From contig CAZBDV010000007.1 in the NCBI GenBank assembly GCA_964490765.1, forward strand, positions 1 through 64,000: a DNA stretch of 64,000 nucleotides, given 5' to 3'. Each line of letters starts with the position of its first letter. Position 1 is the stretch's first letter. The notes under the pieces are model-generated. The model saw only the letters and a list, made by a program, of their open reading frames with translations. It had not been told where the DNA came from and made no database searches. This stretch comes from CAZBDV01 sp964490765. Its GTDB lineage: Bacteria; Cloacimonadota; Cloacimonadia; Cloacimonadales; JAJBBL01. Shown here piece by piece: positions 17,807 to 25,846 of this stretch. A program made the position numbers and the translations under genes.

Positions 17807-19351
17807 TTACGATGAAGCATACTGCATAAGATCCTTCAGCAGTTTAGCCCTGTTTGCTGCCTCCATGGCAATCTCAACCGCAATCTGCCCTGTTTTGATA
17901 TATCCTAACAGGTCCTGTTCCATGGTCTGCAAACCGATCTTTCTGTTTCTCTGCATGATCGGATAGAGCTCTTCGATGTTACCTGAGTATATTATCTGTG
18001 AGATCTGCTCGTTTGCTACCAGTATCTCTTTTACTGATACCATTTTTTCATTTGTTGTCGGTAGTAACTGAACGCAGATAACAGCAGCCAGAGTTCTGGC
18101 CAGATGTCTTCTGATCAGATCTCTCGAATCGGCAGGGTAGAGTGCCAGAAGTTTATAGATCACGTCGGTAACGCTCTTGTTTTTCATGGTAGCAAAGACC
18201 AGGCTACCAGTATCTACCAGTTTCAGAGCTCCGTCGAGTAATTCAGGACTCGTAATATCTTCGATGACTACCATATTAGGATGATAATCAAGACATCGAT
18301 CGAGTGCGTCGGTTACGGAGTTAACATCACGATAGACTTTCTGGTATCTGATAACACTGTTCTTTGACTCGTGGTAATACTCCAGTGAATCATTGATAAG
18401 AAAGATACTTCCGGAGTAGTGTGTATTATTGTGATTAACAATAGCGTCAATCAAACTGCTCTTACCAGAACCGGGAGGGCCGGCAATGATAACCAACCCC
18501 TCGTTTTCATTTTTGAAGGAGAGACGGTTGAGCACCAGATTGCTGAATTTCATCTCTTCCAGGCTAATCAGGCTTCTTCTGGTCGTCTTGACCCCGATCA
18601 CGAGTTCGTCCATATCGAAATAGATAGTCAGACGGTATCTGTAGGTAACATCACTGACAGTAAACTCGAAATTTGCCTTTATAGACTTCTGGTCAACCAG
18701 AGTTTCAAGTTGTGAGTTACTGAGGATACTGAGGATCATGATATTGATTTCGTCCTGTGAGAAAAAACCGTCAATCGGCATCGGTTTGAAGGCTGAGTAG
18801 AACTTGCCCCAGATCTTTCCCTGAGAACCGGCTCCACCGATCTCTATGTAGCTCGGTTTCATCTCTTCCATGGTAATCAAGAATTCCTGGAATTTACGAA
18901 ATACCCTTTCCCGAAGTTCGACATTGGTATTCAGTTTCTGCTTCATCCTCAGCAGCTTTTCAGCAGTTGTCGATTGAAAGAGCTTCCTTCTCTCCAGTAA
19001 ACCTAACTCTACTATCGAACGGAATTCGGCCATCTTTACCGGCTTGGTCAGAAACCGAAAAGCTCCATACTCCAGAGCCTGTTTCGTATATTCCATCTTG
19101 TCGTAACCGGTGATAATGACGACTACTGCATCCGGGTCAAATGTTTTTAATATTTTCAAAAACTCGATCCCGTTCATCTCCGGCATGAAAACGTCGGTTA
19201 TATAGAGATCGAATATCTCACTACTAACCAGATTAAAAGCTTCCTGGCCGTTTTCAGCCTCATGGATCTCATAATCGTCTTCTTCCAGAAAGCTCTTGAA
19301 CAGATCTCTGGTTTCTTTCTCATCATCAATAATCAGGATTCTCGGTTTCAT
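17807..19351 (-). CDS. Receiver domain fused to a degenerate PilT-like ATPase
   Basis: A 514-residue fusion. Residues 1-120 are a CheY-like receiver with all key residues (D9/D10, phospho-acceptor D53 in YITDVFMPEMN, T81, K103). After a helical linker, residues about 150-505 follow the PilT/GspE ATPase plan, with Walker A GPPGSGKSS (291-299), LEYYH, and a C-terminal QTMEQDLLGYIKTG that matches PilT. The Walker B region reads PNMVVIEDITSPE where PilT has a GEMRD block, and the His-box region reads DTGSLVFATMKN where PilT has TGHLVxxTLHT. Catalytic Glu and His-box His residues are therefore altered. It is third in the leftward pilC-pilB operon. A phospho-regulated, non-hydrolysing partner of PilB or PilT is one possible role (inference). 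Confidence 0.8.
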   Translation of the reverse strand: MKPRILIIDDEKETRDLFKSFLEEDDYEIHEAENGQEAFNLVSSEIFDLYITDVFMPEMNGIEFLKILKTFDPDAVVVIITGYDKMEYTKQALEYGAFRFLTKPVKMAEFRSIVELGLLERRKLFQSTTAEKLLRMKQKLNTNVELRERVFRKFQEFLITMEEMKPSYIEIGGAGSQGKIWGKFYSAFKPMPIDGFFSQDEINIMILSILSNSQLETLVDQKSIKANFEFTVSDVTYRYRLTIYFDMDELVIGVKTTRRSLISLEEMKFSNLVLNRLSFKNENEGLVIIAGPPGSGKSSLIDAIVNHNNTHYSGSIFLINDSLEYYHESKNSVIRYQKVYRDVNSVTDALDRCLDYHPNMVVIEDITSPELLDGALKLVDTGSLVFATMKNKSVTDVIYKLLALYPADSRDLIRRHLARTLAAVICVQLLPTTNEKMVSVKEILVANEQISQIIYSGNIEELYPIMQRNRKIGLQTMEQDLLGYIKTGQIAVEIAMEAANRAKLLKDLMQYASS

Positions 19352-19460
19352 CTTAGCCTCTTTATGTAAATTGATCTCTTGATTGTTTCCACCAAACAGG
19401 CAGCAACGCTGAGAAATTTAGGTCCTGAAAAGAACTATCCGTTCTCGCCTGTCTTCCTCT

Positions 19461-21239
19461 TTAGGAAATTGTTGTTGTATAGATAACTTCCTCAACTGAC
19501 GTTAATCCCTGACGAACAAGCTCCATTCCGGCTTCCCGGAGTGATAACATCCCCTGTCCTTTGGCAATGTCACGGATCAAATCTTCATTGATATCAGTCT
19601 TGGCACTCACTATCGCCTGACGGATTTCCTTGGTGAAGAGGATTACCTCGTGAATGGCAGCACGGCCGCTGTAACCTGTAGTCCGGCATTTTTCACAACC
19701 GACAGCTTCGAAAATCTTGCCTGACTTGATCTCTTCTTCTTTGATCCCGTTCCTGATCAGATACTCGTGTTTGTCACTGGAAACGACTCTCTTACACTCA
19801 CTGCAGAGCTTTCTGACCAGACGCTGAGCTACAACGATATTAATCGCATAGGCAAGGAGGAAGGTCTCGATATCCATCTTATAAAGACGTGAAATAGCAC
19901 TCGGTGCATCGTTAGTATGCAGGGTCGAGAAGGTCAGGTGGCCGGTATTAGCCAGCTTTATCGCTACTTCGGCTGTTTCCCTGTCGCGCATCTCACCCAC
20001 CATGACGATATCGGGGTCGTGGCGGAGTATAGACCTAATCGCCTGGTTGAAGTCAAGCTTGTGCCCTATCTTGAGCTGTCTCGCTCCGTTAATGACATAT
20101 TCCACCGGATCCTCTACCGTCAGGATGTTCTTCTCAGGTGTGATCACATGATAGAGAGCTGCGAGCAGAGTCGTGCTCTTACCACTACCGGTCGGGCCTG
20201 TAACGATAACCAATCCCTGTGGCTTTGTAACTGCCTCTTCGAAGTCCTTACGCGCTTTTGGCAGGAAGCCGAGTTTATCGATATTATCGATAACATTTCT
20301 ATCGTCGAGGATTCGGATAACGATACTCTCATAGTGGCGGTTATGTTCTTTGGAAACGAGTGGCAGAATAGAGACCCTGAAACGGATCGTATGTCCCTCT
20401 ATCTCTCTCTGAATAAAGCCGTCCTGTGCTTCGTCAACCTTGAAACGGTCCACGTTACTGGAACGATCCTTTACAACAGAGAGAAAAGCCTGGGGATTGA
20501 TCCCCTCTCGCCGTTTCCATAGTTGCAGCCTCCCGTCCCGCCTGAATCTGATATCGACACTCGTATTGTTAAAGGGTATGACATGAATATCACTTACCTG
20601 CGATTTAACACCCTCGATGAGTGCAGCTTCGAAGAGATAGACAAGAGCTCCTTTATTGCTCTCCTGTTCGATCAGTTCTTCCTTGTCCTCTTCGTAAGCC
20701 TGATCAGCATCCTGAATCTCGCTTTCCGACTCATCAAGCATCTCCTGAAGTTTGTCATCCTCTTCCGTCTGAGCTATATGACGGATGAGCGCATCGATCT
20801 TATCGAACGGACAGTAGAAGAGTTCATATCGCTTGTACTTCAGGGTACTGGCCAGGACCTTCGTAAAACTATCGGTCGGATTGGAAGAGAGTATGATCAG
20901 TGATTCGTTCTTCTTCCGCTGAACTTTGTAGGGTATGATCCGTTTTCTGTAAACCTCTTCCTTAACCTCCTTGGGAAGGCTTTTCAGCAGGCTGATTACC
21001 TCTTCGACATCTTTCGAACAAAGGTCATCTATATTGATCGCTATCTTGGGGATAGCATACATCTTGGCTATCTCAGTATATACAGCATCACGATCCACGT
21101 GATATTCGTCTATTAGTATCTCATCTACTCTCGCTTTATTGCCAAGAACATTAGTCTTGGTGATTACAGCATTGTAGATATCCTCACTGATGACATTCTT
21201 TAATCTTAACAGCTTAGCCAGTAATTGATCATTATTCAT
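19461..21239 (-). CDS. pilB: Type IV pilus assembly ATPase PilB/GspE
   Basis: The extension motor that powers pilin polymerisation. About 592 residues: N-terminal MshEN-like region (1-150), an acidic linker (160-195), then the ATPase domain. This has Walker A GPTGSGKST (350-358), Asp box TVEDPVEYV, Walker B DIVMVGEMRD (412-421) and His box TGHLTFSTLHTND. A zinc tetracysteine is formed by C481, C484, C517 and C520. All motor motifs are intact, in contrast to the receiver-fused paralogue downstream. The ATG at 21239 is preferred to a TTG two codons earlier because GAAGAG lies 7 bp upstream. It begins close after pilC. Confidence 0.95.
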   Translation of the reverse strand: MNNDQLLAKLLRLKNVISEDIYNAVITKTNVLGNKARVDEILIDEYHVDRDAVYTEIAKMYAIPKIAINIDDLCSKDVEEVISLLKSLPKEVKEEVYRKRIIPYKVQRKKNESLIILSSNPTDSFTKVLASTLKYKRYELFYCPFDKIDALIRHIAQTEEDDKLQEMLDESESEIQDADQAYEEDKEELIEQESNKGALVYLFEAALIEGVKSQVSDIHVIPFNNTSVDIRFRRDGRLQLWKRREGINPQAFLSVVKDRSSNVDRFKVDEAQDGFIQREIEGHTIRFRVSILPLVSKEHNRHYESIVIRILDDRNVIDNIDKLGFLPKARKDFEEAVTKPQGLVIVTGPTGSGKSTTLLAALYHVITPEKNILTVEDPVEYVINGARQLKIGHKLDFNQAIRSILRHDPDIVMVGEMRDRETAEVAIKLANTGHLTFSTLHTNDAPSAISRLYKMDIETFLLAYAINIVVAQRLVRKLCSECKRVVSSDKHEYLIRNGIKEEEIKSGKIFEAVGCEKCRTTGYSGRAAIHEVILFTKEIRQAIVSAKTDINEDLIRDIAKGQGMLSLREAGMELVRQGLTSVEEVIYTTTIS

Positions 21240-21254
21240 ATGCAACTCTTCTCT

Positions 21255-22601
21255 TTATACTGTATGGGTTGGCGGCCTGATAAAAGCACTCTCCGAAGAG
21301 ACGATGATCAGAAATGTCATTACCACCATGATGACCAGAGCAGTAGTAACATCGATCGAATTGAGAATTGCCCTGAATTTATAACTCGTTTCCTTTTCGT
21401 AATACATGGCGATCTGTTCAGCCGATTTCTTGACCGAACCTGTAGCCGAGCCTGCATTCAACCTCGATATGACAGTCTCGGTAAAGACATCCGCTTCGGC
21501 CAGAGCATCAATCAGCCCGGCACCATCCTTCAACATTCTCGGGATCGTGATCTCCTTGACCCGCTTCTCCATGTATTCATTACCGCACGCTTCAGCCGAT
21601 AGCTGAATTACTTCCATGTTATTACCCGCTCCGGTATATACAGTCGAAAAGACCCGGAAAAAGATCTCGATACTCATCTTGTGGATCAGATTGCCGACCA
21701 GAGGAATCTTCAAAATCATCTGATCCCTGAATAACCGCCCTTTCGGTGTGCTCAGCCAGTAGCCTAAGATCAAAATCGGCAGGAAGAAGGCAAGTGTCAT
21801 CCACCACCAGTTTACCTGGAGGAAATAACTCACCTCGAGTGTTGCTGCTGTCATTGGCGGTAGCTCGATATTATGCTCCATAAACATCTCGGTCATTTCA
21901 GGAAATAGAACACCGATATAGTAAGCCACGGCAATGATAATCGCGATTATAGTTATGCCCGGCATGACGAGCGCCTGGCGGACATTCTTTTTGAATTCGT
22001 GCTGACGCTCCAGATACTTGGCTGTATTGTCATAGATCCTGGCCATATTACCCGATTTAGAGGCCAGGCCGAGCATATAGGAGGTAAAACGGCCAAAGAC
22101 ATCAGAGTATTTCATAAAGACTACAGAGCCGTCCTGCCCCTGCTTCAGATCCCTGGAAATATACTTGATCGTTCGCTTCAGGGTCTTGTTCGGCATATCT
22201 GTCCCGAGAATCTTCAAGATCTCGTCATAACGCATATTCTCCTTCAACATCTCCGAGGCCAGGGAAATGAACATCACAATATCCGCAAAGGGTGGCTTCG
22301 GTTGAAAATCGAGAAGAACCGGCTGGATCTTGATATTAGTCATGTTCAGCCCGGCCAGAACCCGAAAGAGCTCTTCCTTGGTGTAAGCTTCCTGTTCACC
22401 TTTGATCTTGTTGCCGGTTTGAGTCGTGCAGCTGTAGAGAAACATCTTCTTCTTCTCTATCGAATCGACCCGAAAATTGTTATCCTTCGCTATTGTCCCG
22501 ATCTTTTTCCGGGCTGCCGACATATTCTTCGCTGAACAAACCCCCTTGATCTGAACTGCATTATCCAACCTTGTTCCCGTATAACGAAACTCTTTTAACA
22601 T
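21255..22601 (-). CDS. pilC: Type IV pilus inner-membrane platform protein PilC/GspF
   Basis: A 448-residue polytopic protein that forms the inner-membrane platform on which PilB and PilT act. An N-terminal about 100-residue extension precedes two GspF domains. Membrane segments fall at about 217-238 (VMPGITIIAIIIAVAYYIGVLF in parts), 262-285 and 415-435. The repeated motif KKNVRQALVMPG and later KRVKEITIPRMLKDG/IDALAEADVFTETVI are typical of the family. It is first in the leftward pilC-pilB-receiver/PilT-like operon, with GAGAGG before the ATG. Confidence 0.93.
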   Translation of the reverse strand: MLKEFRYTGTRLDNAVQIKGVCSAKNMSAARKKIGTIAKDNNFRVDSIEKKKMFLYSCTTQTGNKIKGEQEAYTKEELFRVLAGLNMTNIKIQPVLLDFQPKPPFADIVMFISLASEMLKENMRYDEILKILGTDMPNKTLKRTIKYISRDLKQGQDGSVVFMKYSDVFGRFTSYMLGLASKSGNMARIYDNTAKYLERQHEFKKNVRQALVMPGITIIAIIIAVAYYIGVLFPEMTEMFMEHNIELPPMTAATLEVSYFLQVNWWWMTLAFFLPILILGYWLSTPKGRLFRDQMILKIPLVGNLIHKMSIEIFFRVFSTVYTGAGNNMEVIQLSAEACGNEYMEKRVKEITIPRMLKDGAGLIDALAEADVFTETVISRLNAGSATGSVKKSAEQIAMYYEKETSYKFRAILNSIDVTTALVIMVVMTFLIIVSSESAFIRPPTHTV

Positions 22602-22680
22602 ATCAGCCTCTCTATTCTCTTTTCTACCATAGCTTCAACGCTCTCCTGGATCCAGTAAAACAGACTACGGTAATCATAAA

Positions 22681-22890
22681 TCAATCAAGCCCATTACTAT
22701 ATGTAGCATACATCTTTTCCCAGCTTATGATAGAGTCAATAAAAATCTCAACTTTTTCGCTTTTAACCTTAGATAATCTGCTGAATTCAGAGTCGATCAA
22801 ATAGTGCGGAAAGAAGGTTAATTGCCTGCTCTGATGAATGTTCCGGATAGCTTGATACAGACTGACACAATTACAAATTTTCCGACTCAC
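22681..22890 (-). CDS. Possible small protein upstream of pilC
   Basis: A 69-codon frame with a GTG start and a good ribosome site (AGGAG, 6 bp spacing) about 80 bp upstream of pilC on the same strand. The predicted peptide (SRKICNCVSLYQAIRN... KMYATYSNGLD) has no recognisable family and no signal or membrane segment. It may be a real small protein or a chance frame in a control region. Confidence 0.3.
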   Translation of the reverse strand: MSRKICNCVSLYQAIRNIHQSRQLTFFPHYLIDSEFSRLSKVKSEKVEIFIDSIISWEKMYATYSNGLD

Positions 22891-23078
22891 GGCAATCTCC
22901 TCTTTTGCTTTTTTGACCTGTTTCTATCACAGGCAGATGATTTTGAAGTGCAATCTCTGTTCCAAACCATTATTACCTGACTTACCAGGATGAATAGAAA
23001 GAAAACCCAAAGTCAACCTGAGCAAAAGGGTGCAGGATCTCTGTATGAGTTAGCCTTCAGACAGAAAACCTGCTGCCC

Positions 23079-23128
23079 TGACATACCTTAATGACATAAA
23101 ACCCTCTTTCTGTCACCTTGTCGTGTCA
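23079..23128 (+). promoter_or_regulatory. Candidate paired activator sites of pilin gene 1
   Basis: TGACA-N8-TGACA at 23079-23096 and TGTCA-N8-TGTCA at 23111-23128; starts are 32 bp apart. The last base is 134 bp before the sigma-54 promoter, a usual distance for an enhancer-binding protein. Confidence 0.65.
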
Positions 23129-23262
23129 TTTTCCCCGCCTGATGACTTACCCTTATCATTACGATCCCTTATATACATATTATAGGTGAATCATCTCTTC
23201 TGTCAGTCATCTGTTTTTTTTATCCGCTTCAGATCGGCTTACCGGAAAACTCTTCACCGCTT

Positions 23263-23277
23263 TGGCACGGAGATTGC
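23263..23277 (+). promoter_or_regulatory. Sigma-54 promoter of pilin gene 1
   Basis: TGGCACGGAGATTGC is a perfect match to TGGCAC-N5-TTGC. A start about 12 bp downstream would give a leader of roughly 28 nt before the ATG at 23317. Confidence 0.92.
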
Positions 23278-23316
23278 CTCATTATTGGCCAGAAACAAAA
23301 TTCTGGAGTGGAGAAC

Positions 23317-23793
23317 ATGGGACAACAACAGATTTTATTGATTATTCTCGGAGTTATTCTTGTAGGGATAGCAATTACTGTCGGTATCACGATGTTTAAT
23401 AACCAGGCCCGGCAGGGTAATATCGATGCTATAATCTCCGATTTGAACAATCTTGCAGTTATAGCTTTTCAGTACAGGATAAGGCCAATATCTCTCCGTG
23501 GTGGCGGTGGAAGCTTTCTTGGCGGAGAGCCGGGACGATACATCGATTTCGCTGATTTCTTCTACGATCTTCCAGAAGGATTGATAGATAATATGAACGG
23601 GAAATATACAATTTTCTCCTGCGCCGAAAATTATGTCATCATCCAGGGTGTCTCCAAAACCCAGAAAGACCCTGATGGAGTTAACGGCCTTCTGACCCGC
23701 TGGATCAGAGTCGATGACATCGGCTCAACAGAACTATACCTTACCGAACCCTCAGATTCAGATCTTAACCTTACAATACCTACTGGTACCTAA
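23317..23793 (+). CDS. Type IV pilin-like major subunit, copy 1
   Basis: A 158-residue protein starting MGQQQILLIILGVILVGIAI: a two-residue leader ending in Gly, three Gln, then a long hydrophobic helix continuing into NIDAIISDLNNLAVIAFQYRIRP. A glycine stretch (RGGGGSF) follows, then a variable C-terminal domain of about 90 residues with two Trp/Cys features (FSCAENYVIIQG). The layout fits a type IV pilin, though the +5 Glu is missing. The ATG at 23317 is chosen because GGAG lies just upstream and the two sister pilins start with the same MGQQQ. It is monocistronic, with a consensus sigma-54 promoter and its own terminator. Confidence 0.75.
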   Translation: MGQQQILLIILGVILVGIAITVGITMFNNQARQGNIDAIISDLNNLAVIAFQYRIRPISLRGGGGSFLGGEPGRYIDFADFFYDLPEGLIDNMNGKYTIFSCAENYVIIQGVSKTQKDPDGVNGLLTRWIRVDDIGSTELYLTEPSDSDLNLTIPTGT

Positions 23794-23836
23794 CCAAACC
23801 TCAAACCCCTCGAAAACCCCTCAAAACCCCCTCGAA

Positions 23837-23866
23837 AACCCACACCCCCGCGTGTGGGTTTTTTCT
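23837..23866 (+). terminator. Rho-independent terminator of pilin gene 1
   Basis: Stem AACCCACAC/GTGTGGGTT with a 6-nt C-rich loop followed by TTTT. The same AACCCACAC-type stem ends the other two pilin genes. Confidence 0.9.
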
Positions 23867-23975
23867 TTCATAAAAAACCTGAATTTATATATGAGATAAA
23901 GATAAGAAATCCTGACTTAACTCTCTTCGTCTGGAATTATTTATCTTTCTAGTCAACAATATACGATTATGAACA

Positions 23976-24024
23976 TGACACCTTTCAATGACATAAACAG
24001 GTTCAATGTAACCGGCTCATGACA
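23976..24024 (+). promoter_or_regulatory. Candidate paired activator sites of pilin gene 2
   Basis: TGACA-N8-TGACA at 23976-23993 and TGTAA-N8-TGACA at 24007-24024; starts are 31 bp apart. The last base is 134 bp before the sigma-54 promoter, identical to the distance at pilin gene 1. Confidence 0.65.
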
Positions 24025-24158
24025 GTTCTCCGGTTTGATACATCAATCGCAATATATTTATTTTCTTAACTATCGACTCCAGACAATACCCTGTTTATCC
24101 AAGTTTGCCATCTCTTTTGATGCACAATTATCAATTACTTCTTTTTGTATTATAGCAT

Positions 24159-24173
24159 TGGCACGATTATTGC
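24159..24173 (+). promoter_or_regulatory. Sigma-54 promoter of pilin gene 2
   Basis: TGGCACGATTATTGC matches TGGCAC-N5-TTGC perfectly and lies 37 bp before the ATG. Confidence 0.92.
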
Positions 24174-24210
24174 TTAATTATTGTAACCATAAACTTTTGG
24201 AGGTAAAAAA

Positions 24211-24690
24211 ATGGGACAACAACAGATTTTGTTAATAGTTTTAAGTGTAATACTGGTCGGCATAGCAATTGCTGTCGGTATAACTATGTTCAGGGCTCAG
24301 GCCAGAAACAGTAATCTTGATGGTATTATTTCTGACCTGAATAATCTTGGTTCTATCGCTTATCAGTATAAGATCAGACCCGTCAGCATGGGTGGTGGTG
24401 GCGGTGAATATGGAGAAAACGATACTACTAGCGCTATAGGTTTTGGAGCTTACTTTGCACAACTAGATCTTAGCATGCGAAAAACCGACAATGGTTGGTA
24501 TTTCTTTGATTCTATAGGTTCTGCTATACCTCCTGGTGGTACAACTGAAGATGAAACTGTTGTTTTACATGGTTGGAACGATACTTACAAACACGGTAGA
24601 GAACTCACTATCTATGCTAACGGACAAATGAGAGTAACTGATTCTTTTGACGAAACTGATGATGGTTCTTTTACTGAACCTACTGAATAG
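24211..24690 (+). CDS. Type IV pilin-like major subunit, copy 2
   Basis: A 159-residue protein with MGQQQILLIVLSVILVGIAI, the conserved ISDLNNLGSIAYQYKIRP segment and GGGGGEY linker. Its first 70 residues are almost the same as those of copy 3. A 77-nt block (24319-24395) is identical to 25129-25205. After the glycine linker the two diverge completely. The C-terminal domain here (about 75-159) is Thr/Asp-rich with no cysteine. A GGAGG ribosome site precedes the ATG. It has its own sigma-54 promoter and terminator. Confidence 0.78.
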   Translation: MGQQQILLIVLSVILVGIAIAVGITMFRAQARNSNLDGIISDLNNLGSIAYQYKIRPVSMGGGGGEYGENDTTSAIGFGAYFAQLDLSMRKTDNGWYFFDSIGSAIPPGGTTEDETVVLHGWNDTYKHGRELTIYANGQMRVTDSFDETDDGSFTEPTE

Positions 24691-24712
24691 TTAATTATCA
24701 TCAAGTTGTTTT

Positions 24713-24742
24713 AAACCCACACAATATTGTGTGGGTTTTTTT
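24713..24742 (+). terminator. Rho-independent terminator of pilin gene 2
   Basis: Stem AAACCCACACAA/TTGTGTGGGTTT with a short AT-rich loop followed by a T run. Confidence 0.92.
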
Positions 24743-24771
24743 ATTGAGTGAAGTTCTGTCTTGGCCACGAA

Positions 24772-24821
24772 TGACATGAATCCGTGTCAGATTGTAACGA
24801 AGCTGTAATCTAAATATGACA
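24772..24821 (+). promoter_or_regulatory. Candidate paired activator sites of pilin gene 3
   Basis: TGACA-N8-TGTCA, an inverted repeat, at 24772-24789 and TGTAA-N8-TGACA at 24804-24821; starts are 32 bp apart. The last base is 148 bp before the sigma-54 promoter. Confidence 0.65.
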
Positions 24822-24969
24822 CAAATACTTTGAGAAACATTAATTTTCGTTATTCTTTGCTGTATCCCTCAGGAAAGGATTAATTGTTAGAGTATTCATT
24901 ACTATTGTGGTTAACTATCGGCTTGCTATATCTACTTATAAAATAAACATAGGGTTTGTTATTATTGTT

Positions 24970-24984
24970 TGGCACGAGGTTTGC
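24970..24984 (+). promoter_or_regulatory. Sigma-54 promoter of pilin gene 3
   Basis: TGGCACGAGGTTTGC matches TGGCAC-N5-TTGC perfectly and lies 36 bp before the ATG at 25021. Confidence 0.92.
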
Positions 24985-25020
24985 ATCTATGTCTGGCAAC
25001 AATAAATATTGGAGGAAACA

Positions 25021-25464
25021 ATGGGACAACAACAAATCTTGTTAATCGTTTTGAGTGTAATACTGGTCGGTATCGCAATTGCCGTCGGTATATCAATGTT
25101 CAGGGCTCAGGCCAGAAACAGTAACCTGGATGGTATTATTTCTGACCTGAATAATCTTGGTTCTATCGCTTATCAGTATAAGATCAGACCCGTCAGCATG
25201 GGTGGCGGTGGCGGTGAATATGATAACTTTGACGGAGAAAATGGGTATTTCGCCAATCTTCCCGATGAAATGAAAAAGACGGACAATCTAAGTGCAGATG
25301 ATACGTATCAAGCTCTGGTTACTGGCGAAGGAGCAGCTGCAATTGTATGGATCGGTGGTTACAATACAACTTATGAACACGGACGAAGAATACGTGTTGA
25401 CGCTGATGGTGCAATGCAGGTATTTAGTTGGGACGGTACTGGAAACTTAGACGGAACTGAATAG
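25021..25464 (+). CDS. Type IV pilin-like major subunit, copy 3
   Basis: A 147-residue protein with the same N-terminal helix and GGGGGEY linker as copy 2, then an unrelated C-terminal domain (about 70-147) that ends FSWDGTGNLDGTE. The ATG at 25021 follows TTGGAGGAAACA, a good ribosome site. An upstream in-frame TTG overlaps that site and is unlikely as start. It is monocistronic with a consensus sigma-54 promoter and terminator. Whether all three pilins are used together, or alternatively, cannot be read from the sequence. Confidence 0.78.
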   Translation: MGQQQILLIVLSVILVGIAIAVGISMFRAQARNSNLDGIISDLNNLGSIAYQYKIRPVSMGGGGGEYDNFDGENGYFANLPDEMKKTDNLSADDTYQALVTGEGAAAIVWIGGYNTTYEHGRRIRVDADGAMQVFSWDGTGNLDGTE

Positions 25465-25499
25465 TTGTTAATAAACAACCTAGTAAGCTAGTTTCAAAC

Positions 25500-25526
25500 C
25501 CACACAGCAATGTGTGGTTTTTTTTC
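25500..25526 (+). terminator. Rho-independent terminator of pilin gene 3
   Basis: Stem CCACACA/TGTGTGG with loop GCAA followed by eight T, related in sequence to the terminators of pilin genes 1 and 2. Confidence 0.88.
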
Positions 25527-25846
25527 TGTATATTCACAGTGATCGAATACTTATTCTTATATCTTACTTTCAAAGCGAGGAGAAAAGCCTAAAACGTCGC
25601 TGGATAAGGGACCTGATTTGTTCTATTCCTGTTCAACCTCTGGGGACTCCGGTAGTCGGCTCCATCCGACTCCTGAGGTTCTCAGTAATATAAGGTAGAA
25701 AACAGAGATGGATGAATTCGGTAATTGGTGAGATCTGTCAAATGACTCGATAGTCGATAACCAGTCCTGACAGATTCAATTGAGCAAAAGGTATAATCTG
25801 CATAGATCTTAATAATAGAGGAAGTAATCAGTTCCAGTTCAACAAT

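Larger units (their letters stand above)
22602..23316. other. Divergent control region between pilC and the first pilin gene
   Basis: A 715-bp region. It holds the doubtful small frame at 22681-22890 on the reverse strand, paired TGACA/TGTCA elements at 23079-23128 and a consensus sigma-54 promoter at 23263-23277 reading rightward. No clear promoter for pilC could be picked by eye. The remaining DNA shows nothing I can name. Confidence 0.6.
23794..24210 (+). other. Intergenic region between pilin genes 1 and 2
   Basis: A 417-bp gap holding the terminator of pilin 1, paired activator-site candidates at 23976-24024 and the sigma-54 promoter of pilin 2 at 24159-24173. A short run of CCTCAAAACCCC-like repeats lies just after the pilin 1 stop (about 23800-23838). 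No gene is supported. Confidence 0.65.
24691..25020 (+). other. Intergenic region between pilin genes 2 and 3
   Basis: A 330-bp gap with the terminator of pilin 2 at its left, paired activator-site candidates at 24772-24821 and the sigma-54 promoter of pilin 3 at 24970-24984. No gene is supported. Confidence 0.65.

Noticed and set aside
24319..25205. Near-identical 77-nt blocks considered as a mobile-element or CRISPR-type repeat
   Set aside because: The repeat is coding sequence of two pilin stalks in frame; there are no terminal inverted repeats, spacers or transposase.
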